From: an uncultured Bacteroidales bacterium
GTDB taxonomy: Bacteria > Bacteroidota > Bacteroidia > Bacteroidales > F082
Assembly: GCA_947305795.1 (NCBI GenBank)
Contig: CAMZEK010000002.1
Coordinates: 43,989 to 107,988 of the forward strand
Direction of reading: 5' to 3'
DNA: 64,000 nucleotides
The notes below the pieces were generated by a model that was given only the letters and a program-made list of their open reading frames with translations, searched no databases and was not told the DNA's origin. Both the position numbers and the translations under genes were made by a program. This document shows, piece by piece, positions 8,754-19,000 of the stretch. How positions within the stretch are numbered: the first letter of the stretch is position 1; the number at the start of each line of letters is the position of its first letter.

Positions 8754-11423
8754 ATGAAAAAACTATCACTAATCTTATTGCTACTGGCATTCTCCTTCAG
8801 GACGATTGCCCAGACCGAAGTTTCCTTCAACTTCAATAACTACGGTGAAAACGTATCACTGAACGGCCAAGACGGCTGGTATGTCCGCACTCATAGTGCT
8901 GGCAACGGTGGCTTCCCACCCATGTACACCGATTATTTAGGCCACTACTCATGGACAGGCCACGACCCAGAGCTGGCTACCCTTGACGAAACCTTAGGCG
9001 TGTTCTCGCACTCCTCCGGCACCAGCTTTGGCGATATCGCCACGCACGACATTTCCCAATACGGTTTTGACTTCTCCTCGGGTGGTGTCATCGAGGTTGA
9101 ATGCGATATGGTTCGCATGTGGTGGGGCGATTTCTTTGGCATCGGCTACGATGGTGATGGCGACGGTTCGGTCCTTCCTCCCGTTCGCAAGGCCATCTCA
9201 AGTTGCGCCCTTTATGAGCCTATTTATCCTAACGAAAACAGCAACGCTCCCGACGGCGGTATTTATTTGTTGACGACAGGCAACGCCCCCGACAGACCCT
9301 ATTTCAAGAACGGCGTGGTGCTACCCAACAACACTTTCGCCTGCGAGCTTCAACTTGACGGAGAGGAGTTCCATTGGTATCGTTGGAAGATTTCCATCGA
9401 CCTTGACGCCAACAATGGCGCTGGTGCCGTTACGCTTTACATGGTTTACGACGACCCCAACGGCGAGTGGGAAGCCGTGCCGGAATGCCAAGGCGTCAAC
9501 GCGGGACTCACTCCTGGCAGCGGCGACAAGTTCGACCCCGCCACGTGGCATCACATCTTTATGCTCAACAGCGGTTTTGGCGGTTTTGACAACTTCACCG
9601 TGCGCCATTTCCCTGGCGGACTGGCAGCGCAATTCATTGACTTCACCGAAATCCCTGACCAGTTGGTCTACAACGCGCCTATCACCCTGCAAGCCACAGC
9701 CACTTCGGGTCTTCCCGTAAGCTTTGAAGTCGTTTCGGGTCCTGCCACAATTGAAGGCAATGTTCTTACCCTCACGGGGGAAGACGGCCCAGTAAAGGTG
9801 AAAGCCACACAAATTGGCGACGGCACCAATTGGCAACCCGCTCCGGCGGTGTCGCGTACCTTCTATGCCGTTGACCCTGACCTGTACACTCCCGAAATCA
9901 CCATCCGCCGTCCTTACGAAGGCACCAAGGTGTATATGCCCAACTTCGAGAACCCCGTAATGGTGGTGCTCAGTGCTTTCGTCGAACACGGCAATATCCT
10001 CAAATTTGAGCAGGTGAAATGTGACGTCGACGGACAAGAGCTGTTCCTCCAAACTGATTATCCCGACGACCCCGACAACGGCTACTGGTACACCACTTGG
10101 ACACCTTCTGGATCAGGTACCTATAACATGACAGTGAGCATCACGCAAACCGGTGGCAAAGTCACCTCGGCCTCCAATTCGTTTGAGGTGACCACCAACT
10201 ATGACAACATTACGGTCAGTGCTCTCAATGGCGAGGTGGTGGTAAGTCCCACTGTGTTCAACAACTATGGCGAATTCCCCTTCCCAACCCATGTCAATGC
10301 TTTCAATGCCATTAATATGCACTACATGCACGATTGCGTGAACGGCAACTGCGATCCTTACGACCGTGTGAGCTATTGCCGCGTGAAGAACTACCGTGGT
10401 GAATGGGTGGAACTTTACCGCTATTGCACCCCCTTCGGCGTAGAGTGCGAGGACAACCTCGACGTGACCGACTTCACCTCCATCCTGCAAGGACTCGTTG
10501 AATTTGAGCTGTATATGGAGAGCTATTCAGGCTCTGGCGTCGCTCCTACTGCCGTTTTCGAATACACCAAAGGCACGCCAGAGTATCCTTACGTGGACAT
10601 GCAGGAACTGTGGTTTGGCACCTACGTCTTCGGCGATTATTCCGACCTTTGCCCCATCCCGACCCGTAAGGTCAATTTCGACCCCTGCGTGGAGAAAGCC
10701 AACCTGCGCCTCGTGACCACCGGCCACAACTGGAGCAGTTATACAGCTGGTACGGGTAATGCCTATAACACTGGCAATGCCGCCGAGTTCTATCCCGCCA
10801 CCCACAACATCAAGGTGGATGGTGCAGTGGCCTACACCCAGTATCTGTGGCGCACCTGCAATCCGAATCCCGCTGGATGCCAGCCCCAAAATGGCACTTG
10901 GCCCGGCAATCGCTCCGGCTGGTGCCCGGGCAGCATTGCTTTAGTGTGGAACTACAGCTTGGACGATTATCTTGCCAACGGCTCCGCCGAACTACTCTAT
11001 GAGTTCGACCCGACCTATGTTGATGAATGCCATCCCAACTATCCCGACTGTGTGAATGGACAAAACGGCTGCCCGTATTGTGAGAATTCAGAAAACCCGA
11101 TTTTAAGGGTTTCAGGTAAGCTGGTGACCTACAGCCACAACACAGACATCTTGACGAACGTTCCGGAGTTGCCTGATGTGGATGAAGAACCGTTTGAGGT
11201 GACCATCACTCCCAATCCAGCGAGAAACAACATGACCATCTCCACGAATTATGACAAGGGTAAAACCAGCGTTCACATCATCAATTCACAAGGCATCCAA
11301 GTATGCAACTTCAGTGTGGATGGCCAACGCACCATCGACATAAGCGAACTGCCCTCAGGCCTCTATTTTGTCCATATTGTCGGAGGCAAGGTGGTGACGA
11401 GGAAGGTGGTTATTCAACATTAA
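8754..11423 (+). CDS. PNGase F-type peptide-N4-(N-acetyl-beta-glucosaminyl)asparagine amidase, T9SS-exported
   Basis: An 889-residue secreted enzyme. Order: signal peptide (1-19), an N-terminal beta-rich, lectin-like region (about 22-285), an Ig-like domain (about 290-375), the two-part PNGase F catalytic unit (about 480-800), and a T9SS type A sorting domain (from about 818, ITPNPARNN to VTRKVVIQH). Against remembered Elizabethkingia PNGase F the match is long: YDRVSYCRVKNYRGEWVEL versus WDRFANVYVKN..GEWYE, then DVTDFTSIL, then RSGWCPGS versus DRAGWCPGM. The three PNGase F catalytic carboxylates (Asp60, Glu118, Glu206) appear as Asp537, Glu589 and Glu678; WCPG is at 723-726. It would release whole N-glycans from asparagine on glycoproteins at the cell surface. 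Position after susCD suggests the released product, or the glycopeptide, is imported by that pair. Confidence 0.85.
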   Translation: MKKLSLILLLLAFSFRTIAQTEVSFNFNNYGENVSLNGQDGWYVRTHSAGNGGFPPMYTDYLGHYSWTGHDPELATLDETLGVFSHSSGTSFGDIATHDISQYGFDFSSGGVIEVECDMVRMWWGDFFGIGYDGDGDGSVLPPVRKAISSCALYEPIYPNENSNAPDGGIYLLTTGNAPDRPYFKNGVVLPNNTFACELQLDGEEFHWYRWKISIDLDANNGAGAVTLYMVYDDPNGEWEAVPECQGVNAGLTPGSGDKFDPATWHHIFMLNSGFGGFDNFTVRHFPGGLAAQFIDFTEIPDQLVYNAPITLQATATSGLPVSFEVVSGPATIEGNVLTLTGEDGPVKVKATQIGDGTNWQPAPAVSRTFYAVDPDLYTPEITIRRPYEGTKVYMPNFENPVMVVLSAFVEHGNILKFEQVKCDVDGQELFLQTDYPDDPDNGYWYTTWTPSGSGTYNMTVSITQTGGKVTSASNSFEVTTNYDNITVSALNGEVVVSPTVFNNYGEFPFPTHVNAFNAINMHYMHDCVNGNCDPYDRVSYCRVKNYRGEWVELYRYCTPFGVECEDNLDVTDFTSILQGLVEFELYMESYSGSGVAPTAVFEYTKGTPEYPYVDMQELWFGTYVFGDYSDLCPIPTRKVNFDPCVEKANLRLVTTGHNWSSYTAGTGNAYNTGNAAEFYPATHNIKVDGAVAYTQYLWRTCNPNPAGCQPQNGTWPGNRSGWCPGSIALVWNYSLDDYLANGSAELLYEFDPTYVDECHPNYPDCVNGQNGCPYCENSENPILRVSGKLVTYSHNTDILTNVPELPDVDEEPFEVTITPNPARNNMTISTNYDKGKTSVHIINSQGIQVCNFSVDGQRTIDISELPSGLYFVHIVGGKVVTRKVVIQH

Positions 11424-11457
11424 GAAAGACGAATCTTAATCAAACCAAATAAATTCC

Positions 11458-11465
11458 TATTTTTG
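11458..11465 (+). promoter_or_regulatory. -7 promoter box before the deoxyhypusine-synthase-like gene
   Basis: TATTTTTG matches TAnnTTTG and lies about 45 bases before ATG 11511. It separates this transcription unit from the susCD operon. Confidence 0.45.
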
Positions 11466-11510
11466 CAATCTTGAATTTTTGAATCTTTAAATTTTAAATT
11501 GAATATTGAA

Positions 11511-12545
11511 ATGGAGAAAAAAGACCTACTGAAAGACGTTGTCGAACATATCGACATCAAGAAGTACGACTCAACGGAATTGATTAATGCCATGCGCAAG
11601 ATGTCGTTCACCTCGCGTGACACTGCCCGCGCTGCCGACATCCTCTGCCAGATGATTGCGGAAAAGGATTGCACCAATATCCTTACTATCGCTGGTTCCA
11701 CCTCGGCTGCTGGCTGTATGCAGGTGTATGTGGAGATGGTTCGTAATAAGATGGTTGATGCCGTTGTCAGCACCGGTGCCTCCATCATTGACATGGACCT
11801 TTTCGAAGCCCTGGGCTACAAGCATTACATTGGCACGAAGGAGAACGTCATTCCCGACACGAAACTGCGTGAACTCTATATCGACCGCATTTATGACACC
11901 TTCATCGACGAGGAAGAACTGCAAGCTTGCGACCAAGCCACCTGCGATGTGGCCGACACTTTGGAGTGTCGTCCTTACAGCAGCCGCGAGTTCCTCTACG
12001 AAGTCGGCAAATGGCTCGCCAACGGTCACGGTGTGAAGAAAGAAAGCCTCATCCAGACCTGCTACGATTGTGGCGTGCCGATTTTCTGCCCCGCTTTCAG
12101 CGATAGTAGCGCTGGTTTCGGCATCGGCAAGCACCAGTGGCTCCGCAAGAAAGCTGGTAAGCCTTACGTCAGCATCGACAGCGTGGCCGACTTCCTTGAA
12201 CTCACCGAAATCAAGATGAACAGCCCGCAATCAGGTTTGTTTATGGTCGGCGGCGGCACACCCAAGAACTTCGCCCAAGACACGGTCGTATGTGCTGAAA
12301 TTCTCGGTCATGAAGTGCCTATGCACAAATATGCCATCCAAATCACTGTCGCCGATGTGCGCGACGGCGCCTGCTCGTCATCGACACTGCTTGAGGCTGG
12401 CTCGTGGGGCAAGGTGAGCGAGGAGTTGCAGCAGATGGTCTATGCCGAAGGCACCACCGTCATCCCCGCCATCGTCAGCTACGCCTATCACAACGCCCCG
12501 TGGCGCGAGCGCGAGTATAAGAACTGGCAAAAACTGTATAAGTAA
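11511..12545 (+). CDS. Deoxyhypusine synthase-family protein
   Basis: A 344-residue cytoplasmic NAD-dependent aminobutyl transferase of the DHS fold. Visible family features are TIAGSTSAAGCMQ near the N-terminus, VVSTGASIIDMD, the C-shaped loop FCPAFSDSSAG and the lysine motif GGGTPKNF, where Lys252 corresponds to the lysine that forms the covalent imine intermediate in eukaryotic DHS. Bacteria lack eIF5A, so the acceptor is probably a polyamine (homospermidine-type chemistry) or unknown. TTG at 11499 is possible, but ATG 11511 is preferred. The next gene is an arginase/agmatinase-fold protein, which fits a polyamine theme. Confidence 0.82.
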   Translation: MEKKDLLKDVVEHIDIKKYDSTELINAMRKMSFTSRDTARAADILCQMIAEKDCTNILTIAGSTSAAGCMQVYVEMVRNKMVDAVVSTGASIIDMDLFEALGYKHYIGTKENVIPDTKLRELYIDRIYDTFIDEEELQACDQATCDVADTLECRPYSSREFLYEVGKWLANGHGVKKESLIQTCYDCGVPIFCPAFSDSSAGFGIGKHQWLRKKAGKPYVSIDSVADFLELTEIKMNSPQSGLFMVGGGTPKNFAQDTVVCAEILGHEVPMHKYAIQITVADVRDGACSSSTLLEAGSWGKVSEELQQMVYAEGTTVIPAIVSYAYHNAPWREREYKNWQKLYK

Positions 12546-12548
12546 TCG

Positions 12549-12620
12549 GCTTCTGGCTTCTGGCCTTTGGCTTTTGGCAGCTTGCCAATAGCCAGAGGCC
12601 AGTTGCCAATAGCCAGAAGC
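12549..12620 (+). repeat. Nested inverted repeat filling the spacer of the DHS-like/arginase-like pair
   Basis: GCTTCTGGC (12549-12557) pairs with GCCAGAAGC (12612-12620), and further inside the ctggcctttggct-like stretch pairs with agccagaggccag; the centre TTGGCAGCTTGCCAA is itself palindromic. The whole 72 bases can fold into one long hairpin. It fills the gap from a few bases after the upstream stop to about 8 bases before the ATG at 12629. Confidence 0.6.
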
Positions 12621-12628
12621 AAACTACC

Positions 12629-13804
12629 ATGGACATCAGCATTTTCCTCGACCCTGTTCTTGACAAGTGTTTCAGCGAGGTGTTTCGTCCGGGCAAGAAG
12701 ACCTTGGGTGAGACCATCGCGGTTTATCGTTCCAATGAAACATTTCCCGACCTTGAAGGAGCCAACGTGGCCATTCTCGGCGTCAAGGAAGAACGTGGCG
12801 CCATCGACAACAAAGGCTGTGTCGACGGTGTGGACTACATCCGCAAGGCACTCTACCAACTTTTCGACCATTGGCCGCAACTGCGCATCATTGACCTTGG
12901 CAACGTGAAAATCGGGAAGGAAATCAACGACACTTATTTTGCCGTCAACCAAGTGCTTACGGAACTGCTGAAGAACAAGATTGTGCCTATCATCATCGGG
13001 GCGGGGCAAGACCTTACCTACACGATGTACCAAGTGTATGAGCCCACGGGCAAGCTCATCAACATTGCCGCCGTAGATCCAATGTTCGACATCGGCAACG
13101 ACCAGGAAGCCCTCAACTCGCATTCCTATTTGAGTCACATTATCTTGCACCAGCCCAATTTCCTGTTCAATTTCACCAATATCGGATACCAGTCGTATTA
13201 CGTTGATACAGAGAATATTGAACTGATGAAACAACTGCTTTTCGACGCTTATCGGTTGGGCAGCGTCAAACAAAACATCGAACTCACCGAACCGCTCATC
13301 CGCAACGCCAACCTCTTGAGTTTCGACATCGCGGCAGTCCGTGCCGCCGATGCTCCTGGCGTGAAGAATGCCTCTCCCAACGGCTTCAACGGTGAGGAAG
13401 CCTGCCGAATGACGCGTTATGCTGGACTGAGCTTCAAGCTCTCATCCATTGGCTTCTTCGAATACAACCCGCACTACGACATCAACTCGCGCACAGCCAA
13501 CCTCATCGCTGAAATGATTTGGTATTTCATAGAAGGCTTCTCCAACCGCCAAGACGACATCCCGACCTTGGAGAGCAACGAATTCAAGCGTTTCAATGTG
13601 CAAATTGGCGATAATCAAAATGATATAGTCTTCCTTTGCCACAAAATCACGGGCAAATGGTGGATCGACATGTCGTTCCTGCAAAACGGCGACAAACGCT
13701 ACGAACGGCACCATTTCATCCCCTGTTCGAAAGAAGACTACGACCAAGCCATGCACAACGAACTGCCCGACAAATGGTGGCAGTTTTACCAGAAGTTGAT
13801 GTAG
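12629..13804 (+). CDS. Arginase/formimidoylglutamase-fold protein with incomplete metal site
   Basis: A 391-residue protein with the ureohydrolase layout, but three of the six usual manganese ligands are changed. The GG(D/G)H block is IIIGAGQDLTY (His to Gln), the DAHxD block is VDPMFD (His to Met, both Asp kept), and the SFDxDxxDP block is LSFDIAAVRAADAPG (second Asp to Ala). Canonical ureohydrolases use two Mn ions to hydrolyse arginine, agmatine or formiminoglutamate; this one probably cannot bind both. The rest of the fold is intact and there is no frameshift, so it looks like a maintained divergent branch rather than decay. It follows the DHS-like gene on the same strand and may work with it, possibly in a non-catalytic or different catalytic role. 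Confidence 0.72.
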   Translation: MDISIFLDPVLDKCFSEVFRPGKKTLGETIAVYRSNETFPDLEGANVAILGVKEERGAIDNKGCVDGVDYIRKALYQLFDHWPQLRIIDLGNVKIGKEINDTYFAVNQVLTELLKNKIVPIIIGAGQDLTYTMYQVYEPTGKLINIAAVDPMFDIGNDQEALNSHSYLSHIILHQPNFLFNFTNIGYQSYYVDTENIELMKQLLFDAYRLGSVKQNIELTEPLIRNANLLSFDIAAVRAADAPGVKNASPNGFNGEEACRMTRYAGLSFKLSSIGFFEYNPHYDINSRTANLIAEMIWYFIEGFSNRQDDIPTLESNEFKRFNVQIGDNQNDIVFLCHKITGKWWIDMSFLQNGDKRYERHHFIPCSKEDYDQAMHNELPDKWWQFYQKLM

Positions 13805-13953
13805 AATCAAACAGCAATGCCTGTCGGCATCACATCTTCATAAAGAGGCGACCATTGGTCCTCAATCATAAATTTATGTAAAATTTTTGTAAGATTCCAG
13901 TCCGAAACCGTCTTGGTCTTTTTCGATTTACAATAGATTTGTCTCCTTTTTCT

Positions 13954-13983
13954 TTTGCTTAATCGAAAAATTTCCTATCTTTG
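13954..13983 (+). promoter_or_regulatory. Promoter of the first giant T9SS gene (duplicated in front of the second)
   Basis: TTTG at 13954-13957 (-33) and TATCTTTG at 13976-13983 (-7) are spaced by 18 bases. The following leader up to the ATG at 14034 is nearly base-for-base the same as the leader before 24542, so the promoter and 5' UTR were copied with the gene. Confidence 0.65.
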
Positions 13984-14033
13984 CCCTGATTTTATGTAAC
14001 CTTTGAATATCAACAAAATAAAACTTAAACAAT

Positions 14034-16010
14034 ATGAAAAAAGCATTTCTACTCTTAATGACACTGCTGGCCATGGCCGGCATGAACATGGCTCAGGACA
14101 TCTATTCCACGGGCTATTACTACTACTATGATTATGATGAATTCGGAGAGGAAGTGACATATCGAATAGGGGCTCTCTACAAAAATGGGTCCAAGATAGC
14201 TGACTTTTTCGCGGACGGTGAAGGTACGGACGTGCTTGTGACCCTCGACGGCAAGGTGTATTGCGCATTTAATTATTGGTATGAAGAGACGGGTGGTGAT
14301 GTAGAGGAATACATTTACCGTGGTTGCGTGTACAACTACACGGATAATACTTATCTTCTCGACCGACTTGGAGCGAAAATCTATGCCATTTACGAAGGCA
14401 ACAACGGCACCATCTATTCTTTTGGCGCAGTTTATGAACCCTATTATAATGATTATGGGGAAGAAGTAGGTGGCATCTGGAGAGCGGCATATTGGGTAAA
14501 CGGCAATTCTTATGTGTTGGGCAACGACTCTTATGACAGCTTTGCCTATGACGGATGTGTTGACGATGAAGGCAATGTGTACGCCGTGGGCAATCAATAT
14601 GCCGACAACTTCTATGAGTATTACTATGGCAAAGTGTGGAGAAACGGCGCAGAATGGAAGAATTTTGGATCTCAAAGGGCGGCAAATTCTGTCACTATTT
14701 ACGAAGGGGATGTCTACACGGCAGGGCAGTATGATGAAGGTGGTGAAACATCTGCCATGGTCTGGAAGAACGACTTGGTGCATTACACGCTCCCGCACGA
14801 GGGCACTGAGAGCTACGCCAAAAGCATCTGCATCTATGACGGCGACATCTATGTTGCGGGCATGGATGAAGATGGCTATGGGGAGGAAAAGGATGGTAAT
14901 CCAATGTCGCGTCTGACAGTGTGGAAAAACGGGACAGTACACTATTCAATAGCATGTTCTGACGATGAGGGTGATCGCTCTATGAATGCAGTGGTAGCCA
15001 CCAGCAGTGGCGTTTATAGTGCTGGTTCTCGCTATGGGCAGGGCAAAATCTGGAAGGACGGTGTCGTGCATTATTCGCCCGAGCAATGCGTTTGCATTAA
15101 CGCCATTTGCTATGGTGAATTAGGATACGCCATCACCGCGACGGCCAACCCCGAAGCGGGCGGCACGATAAGCGGCACAGGCATCTACGTTGAAAACGGG
15201 ACCTGCACCCTGACCGCCACGCCCTACCCAGGCTACGGTTTCGTGAACTGGACCGAAAACGGCACAGTGGTCAGCACTGACGCCACCTATAACTTCACGG
15301 TGACTTCCAACCGATACTTGGTGGCTAATTTCGGATTGCGGAGAAACATTTTCGCCACCGCCAACCCCGAAGCGGGCGGCGAAATCGCCTCAAGCGGCGG
15401 CATAACTGAGCAGATTGGCGAACTGACTGTACATGATGGTACTACCACCAGCAATCAGGTTCCATTCTACGGCTTATGGGTGGACGACTTCACAAGAAAC
15501 GAGATGATTTATCCTGCTGCTGAGCTGAGATTCATGAATGGCGGAGACATCAACAGTCTGACATTCTACAAGAACGCGACCAACACGAATTCGTGGGAGA
15601 CGGCTTCCTTCCAGGTCTATCTGAAGGAAGTGGCCAGCACCACGCTGAATGACTACATCGGCATGACAGGAGCTACTGTCGTGTACGAGGGCAGCATTGA
15701 TGCAGTAGGAGGTGAGAGACAAGTAACTATCAACTTCACTACACCCTACCACTACAATGGCGGCAACCTTCTCGTGGGTGTCTACCAAACCATAACAGGT
15801 TCTTACAGCTCTGCCTATTGGTATGGTGAAGAGGTTGCTGGTGCCTCTGCCAGTGGTTATAATAGCTCCAGCACCGCCAACGCCAGTTTCTACCAGCGCA
15901 ACTTCCTGCCCAAGACCACTTTCAGCTTCACGGGCATCACCTATTATGTTGAAGGCTCCTCCTGCACCTTCACAGCCACGCCCAACGAGGGCTACCGCTT
16001 CGTGAACTGA
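14034..16010 (+). CDS. Giant modular T9SS surface protein A, N-terminal portion up to in-frame TGA
   Basis: 658 residues are read before a TGA. Order: signal peptide (1-20, cut before QD); a region of about 340 residues with WKNG..VHYT and DVYTAG..DIYVAG repeats, resembling beta-propeller blades; one InlB/Flg_new-like repeat (ITATANPEAGG..FVNWTENG..VANFG); a variant beta-sandwich module (LTVHDGTTTSNQVPFYG.., DNA 15420-15939) lying inside a second InlB-like repeat. The frame breaks at FVN-stop, precisely where that repeat has Trp in its other copies. Reading continues in the same frame to 24353, giving about 3,439 residues if the stop is bypassed. If translation ends here, the product lacks the T9SS sorting tail and could not be anchored by that route. 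Likely role is adhesion or matrix binding (inference). Confidence 0.8.
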   Translation: MKKAFLLLMTLLAMAGMNMAQDIYSTGYYYYYDYDEFGEEVTYRIGALYKNGSKIADFFADGEGTDVLVTLDGKVYCAFNYWYEETGGDVEEYIYRGCVYNYTDNTYLLDRLGAKIYAIYEGNNGTIYSFGAVYEPYYNDYGEEVGGIWRAAYWVNGNSYVLGNDSYDSFAYDGCVDDEGNVYAVGNQYADNFYEYYYGKVWRNGAEWKNFGSQRAANSVTIYEGDVYTAGQYDEGGETSAMVWKNDLVHYTLPHEGTESYAKSICIYDGDIYVAGMDEDGYGEEKDGNPMSRLTVWKNGTVHYSIACSDDEGDRSMNAVVATSSGVYSAGSRYGQGKIWKDGVVHYSPEQCVCINAICYGELGYAITATANPEAGGTISGTGIYVENGTCTLTATPYPGYGFVNWTENGTVVSTDATYNFTVTSNRYLVANFGLRRNIFATANPEAGGEIASSGGITEQIGELTVHDGTTTSNQVPFYGLWVDDFTRNEMIYPAAELRFMNGGDINSLTFYKNATNTNSWETASFQVYLKEVASTTLNDYIGMTGATVVYEGSIDAVGGERQVTINFTTPYHYNGGNLLVGVYQTITGSYSSAYWYGEEVAGASASGYNSSSTANASFYQRNFLPKTTFSFTGITYYVEGSSCTFTATPNEGYRFVN

Positions 16011-19000
16011 AAGAAAGACAACGGACTGACGCTCTCCAACAACGCCGCCTACAGCTTCACCGTAACCGAGGATATCGACTTGGTGGCCACCTTCGAGCCA
16101 ACGGAACAAGTCTATATCGGCGACGGCGGCACGCAAACCTCTTCCTATTTGCCGATCCATACAAAATGGTATGGGCATACGCTTTCCCAGCAAATCTATA
16201 CCGTTGAAGAAATCGGCCCCGCCGGATACCTCAACAGCATCGCTTTCTACAACGCCGGTGTTGAAAAGACCCGCAGCCTTGACCTCTACTTGACGCACAC
16301 CGACAAGGCCAACTTTGAAGACAACTACGATTGGATTATACCCGCCGAAGCCGACCGCATGTTCAGCGGCAGCGTGACCCTGCTGCACAACAACTGGACG
16401 TGGATTGTCTTCGACACGCCCTTCCCTTACAACGGCACCTCCAACCTCGCCCTTATCGTGGACGACAACACGGGTTCTCACTCAAGTTCAAGTGAGGTGG
16501 AATGTCTCACGCTCGATGCTTTGGGTCAATCCATTTATTGGGTCAGTAACAATAATTTCGACCCGTTTAATCCCCCAATCGGGGGAATCAGGCCAGATGT
16601 GAAGAACCAAATCAAGTTGGGCAGGGACCTTGTGCCAGATCCGGCCACCATCACGGCGCGGGCTTATCCGGAGATGTACGGCACAGTGGCCGGCGCGGGT
16701 GTCTTCACCATCGGCAGCCCCTGCACCTTGACGGCCACGCCCACAGGGAGCTTGGACTTCCTCTACTGGACGAAGGACGGCGAGGTGGTCTCCACTAACG
16801 CCACCTACACCTTCAATGTGACCGAGAACGCCGACTTTGTGGCCCAATTCGGGGCGGCGCAAGCCGATGTCACCATCGGCGGCGGCACGGCCACGGGCAT
16901 GTACCTGCCAACGACCTCGACGCTCAACTACTCGCTCACGCAGCAAATCTACACTGCCAACGAGATTGGCCGCGCCGGAATCATCGGCAACGTGGCCTTC
17001 CAAAACGGCAGCAACGGCGCCACCTGCACGCGCAACTTGGACCTTTACTTGGTGCCCACCGACAAGACGGCTTTCGCGAGCGCGACTGACTGGGTGGCCG
17101 TGACCGAGGCCGACCGCGTCTTTAGCGGCAGCGTCACCCTGACCGCCGGCGCATGGACACCCATCACCCTTGACACGCCCTTCGACTACGACGGCACCTC
17201 CAACCTTGTGCTTGTCGTCGACGACAACACGGGCAGCACCACGGGCAACATCATGTATTGCAGCCACTTCAGCACCCAAGGGCAACAAGCCCTCTACATC
17301 AACGGCGGCGACAACTACGACCCGACAACGGCCAATTACACCGGCTCCCTGCTGACGGTGAAGAACCAAATCAAGTTAGGCGGCTGGCCGCCTAACTTGC
17401 CTTACCTCATCACTGTCGCGACAGAGCCGGGGAACTGGGGAAGCGTCAGCGGGCTGCCGGCATCGTCGTACCAACTCTACGGCACTTCTTGCACCCTGAC
17501 GGCCACAGCCAACGAGGGCTATGCCTTCATCAGTTGGACGCGGGACGGCATCGAGGTCTCCACCGACCCGACCTACAGCTTCACCGTAACCGGGGACACC
17601 GACATTGTGGCCTACTTCGAGGTAAGGCAAGAGGTGACCGTTGGCAGCGACCCGTCCATCTTCCACCTGCCTTCCTACCTGAGCTACAACTATTCGCTTT
17701 CGCAGCAAATCTACACCCCTGACGAGATAGGCGGCACCAGCGGATATATCAACGGCATCGCCTTCTACCACTGCGAAGACGCCGACACGCGTACGTGGGA
17801 CATCTACATGCAGCCCACCGACAAGGCAGCCTTCGGGGAAGGGGACGGATGGGAGGCCGTGACCGAGGCCGACCGTGTCTTCAGCGGCACAGTGACCCTC
17901 ACGGCCTACGACTGGACGTGGATCACCTTCGACACACCCTTCTTCTACGACGGCACTTCCAACATCCTCCTGACGGTTGACGACAACTCGGGAAACCAAG
18001 GGTCGCAGCATGGTTTCGCCGTCTTCAACACCGATGCAACCCAGACCCTGTACTACGCCAACAATACCACCAACTTCGACCCGACGGCACCCGCAGGCTA
18101 CACCGCCCTCTATAAAAGCTCCAAAAACCAAATCAAGCTGGACAGAACCTTCAGCGAGTATCGCACCGTTTCTGCTTATGACTATCCGATGGGCTGGTAC
18201 TATGATTTCAACGAAGTCTACGGCGTTGGTGCCACCTGCACCCTGACGGCTCCCAACCTTGAAGTCTACGGCTTGGTTTTCGTCAATTGGGCGACGTATG
18301 ACGAGACTATCGGGGGATGTACCAACGTGGCCACCAATTCCACCTACAGCTTCACCGTCACCGAAAACATCGAATTGGTGGCCGTCTACGGAACGCCACA
18401 GGACATCTACATCGGCAATGGACACTTGGAATCCACCGACGATTACCTGCCCGCCCTCACCAATTACAGCTATTCGCTCACCGAACAAATCTACACCGCC
18501 GACGAGATAGGCGCAGCCGGAACCATCACCGGCATCACCTTCTTCAAGAATAGCCAAATGCCCTCAATGACATCCCGCGAATGGAACATCTACTTGGTGC
18601 CCACCGACAAGGCCGCCTTCGGGAGCCAAACCGACTGGATTGCGGCAACCAATGCCTACCGTGTCTTCAGCGGCACGGTGACTACCGCCGATGTCACCAC
18701 CACGATTGACTTCGACACGCCTTTCGTCTACGACGGCACTTCCAACCTCGTCCTCGTGGTGGAGGACCACTCGGGCTGGTCGGGCTTTAGCTTGAGCCAT
18801 CGCGTGTTCGATGCCAACGGCAACCAAGCGCTCTACGCCTCGCGCAACACCGAAGCCTTTAACCCGCAATACGCCGAGGCCATCACCGGCACGCTCCTGT
18901 CGGAGAAAAACCAAATCACCTTGAAAAAAGCCTCTTACCAATCTTATTGCACAATCTCTGCGGAGGCCAACCCATACGGATGCGGCACGGCACTCGACAG

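Noticed and set aside
13805..13953. Possible small gene in the gap before giant A
   Set aside because: No frame with a plausible start and promoter was seen; only a weak ATGCC/GGCAT hairpin at about 13815-13835.
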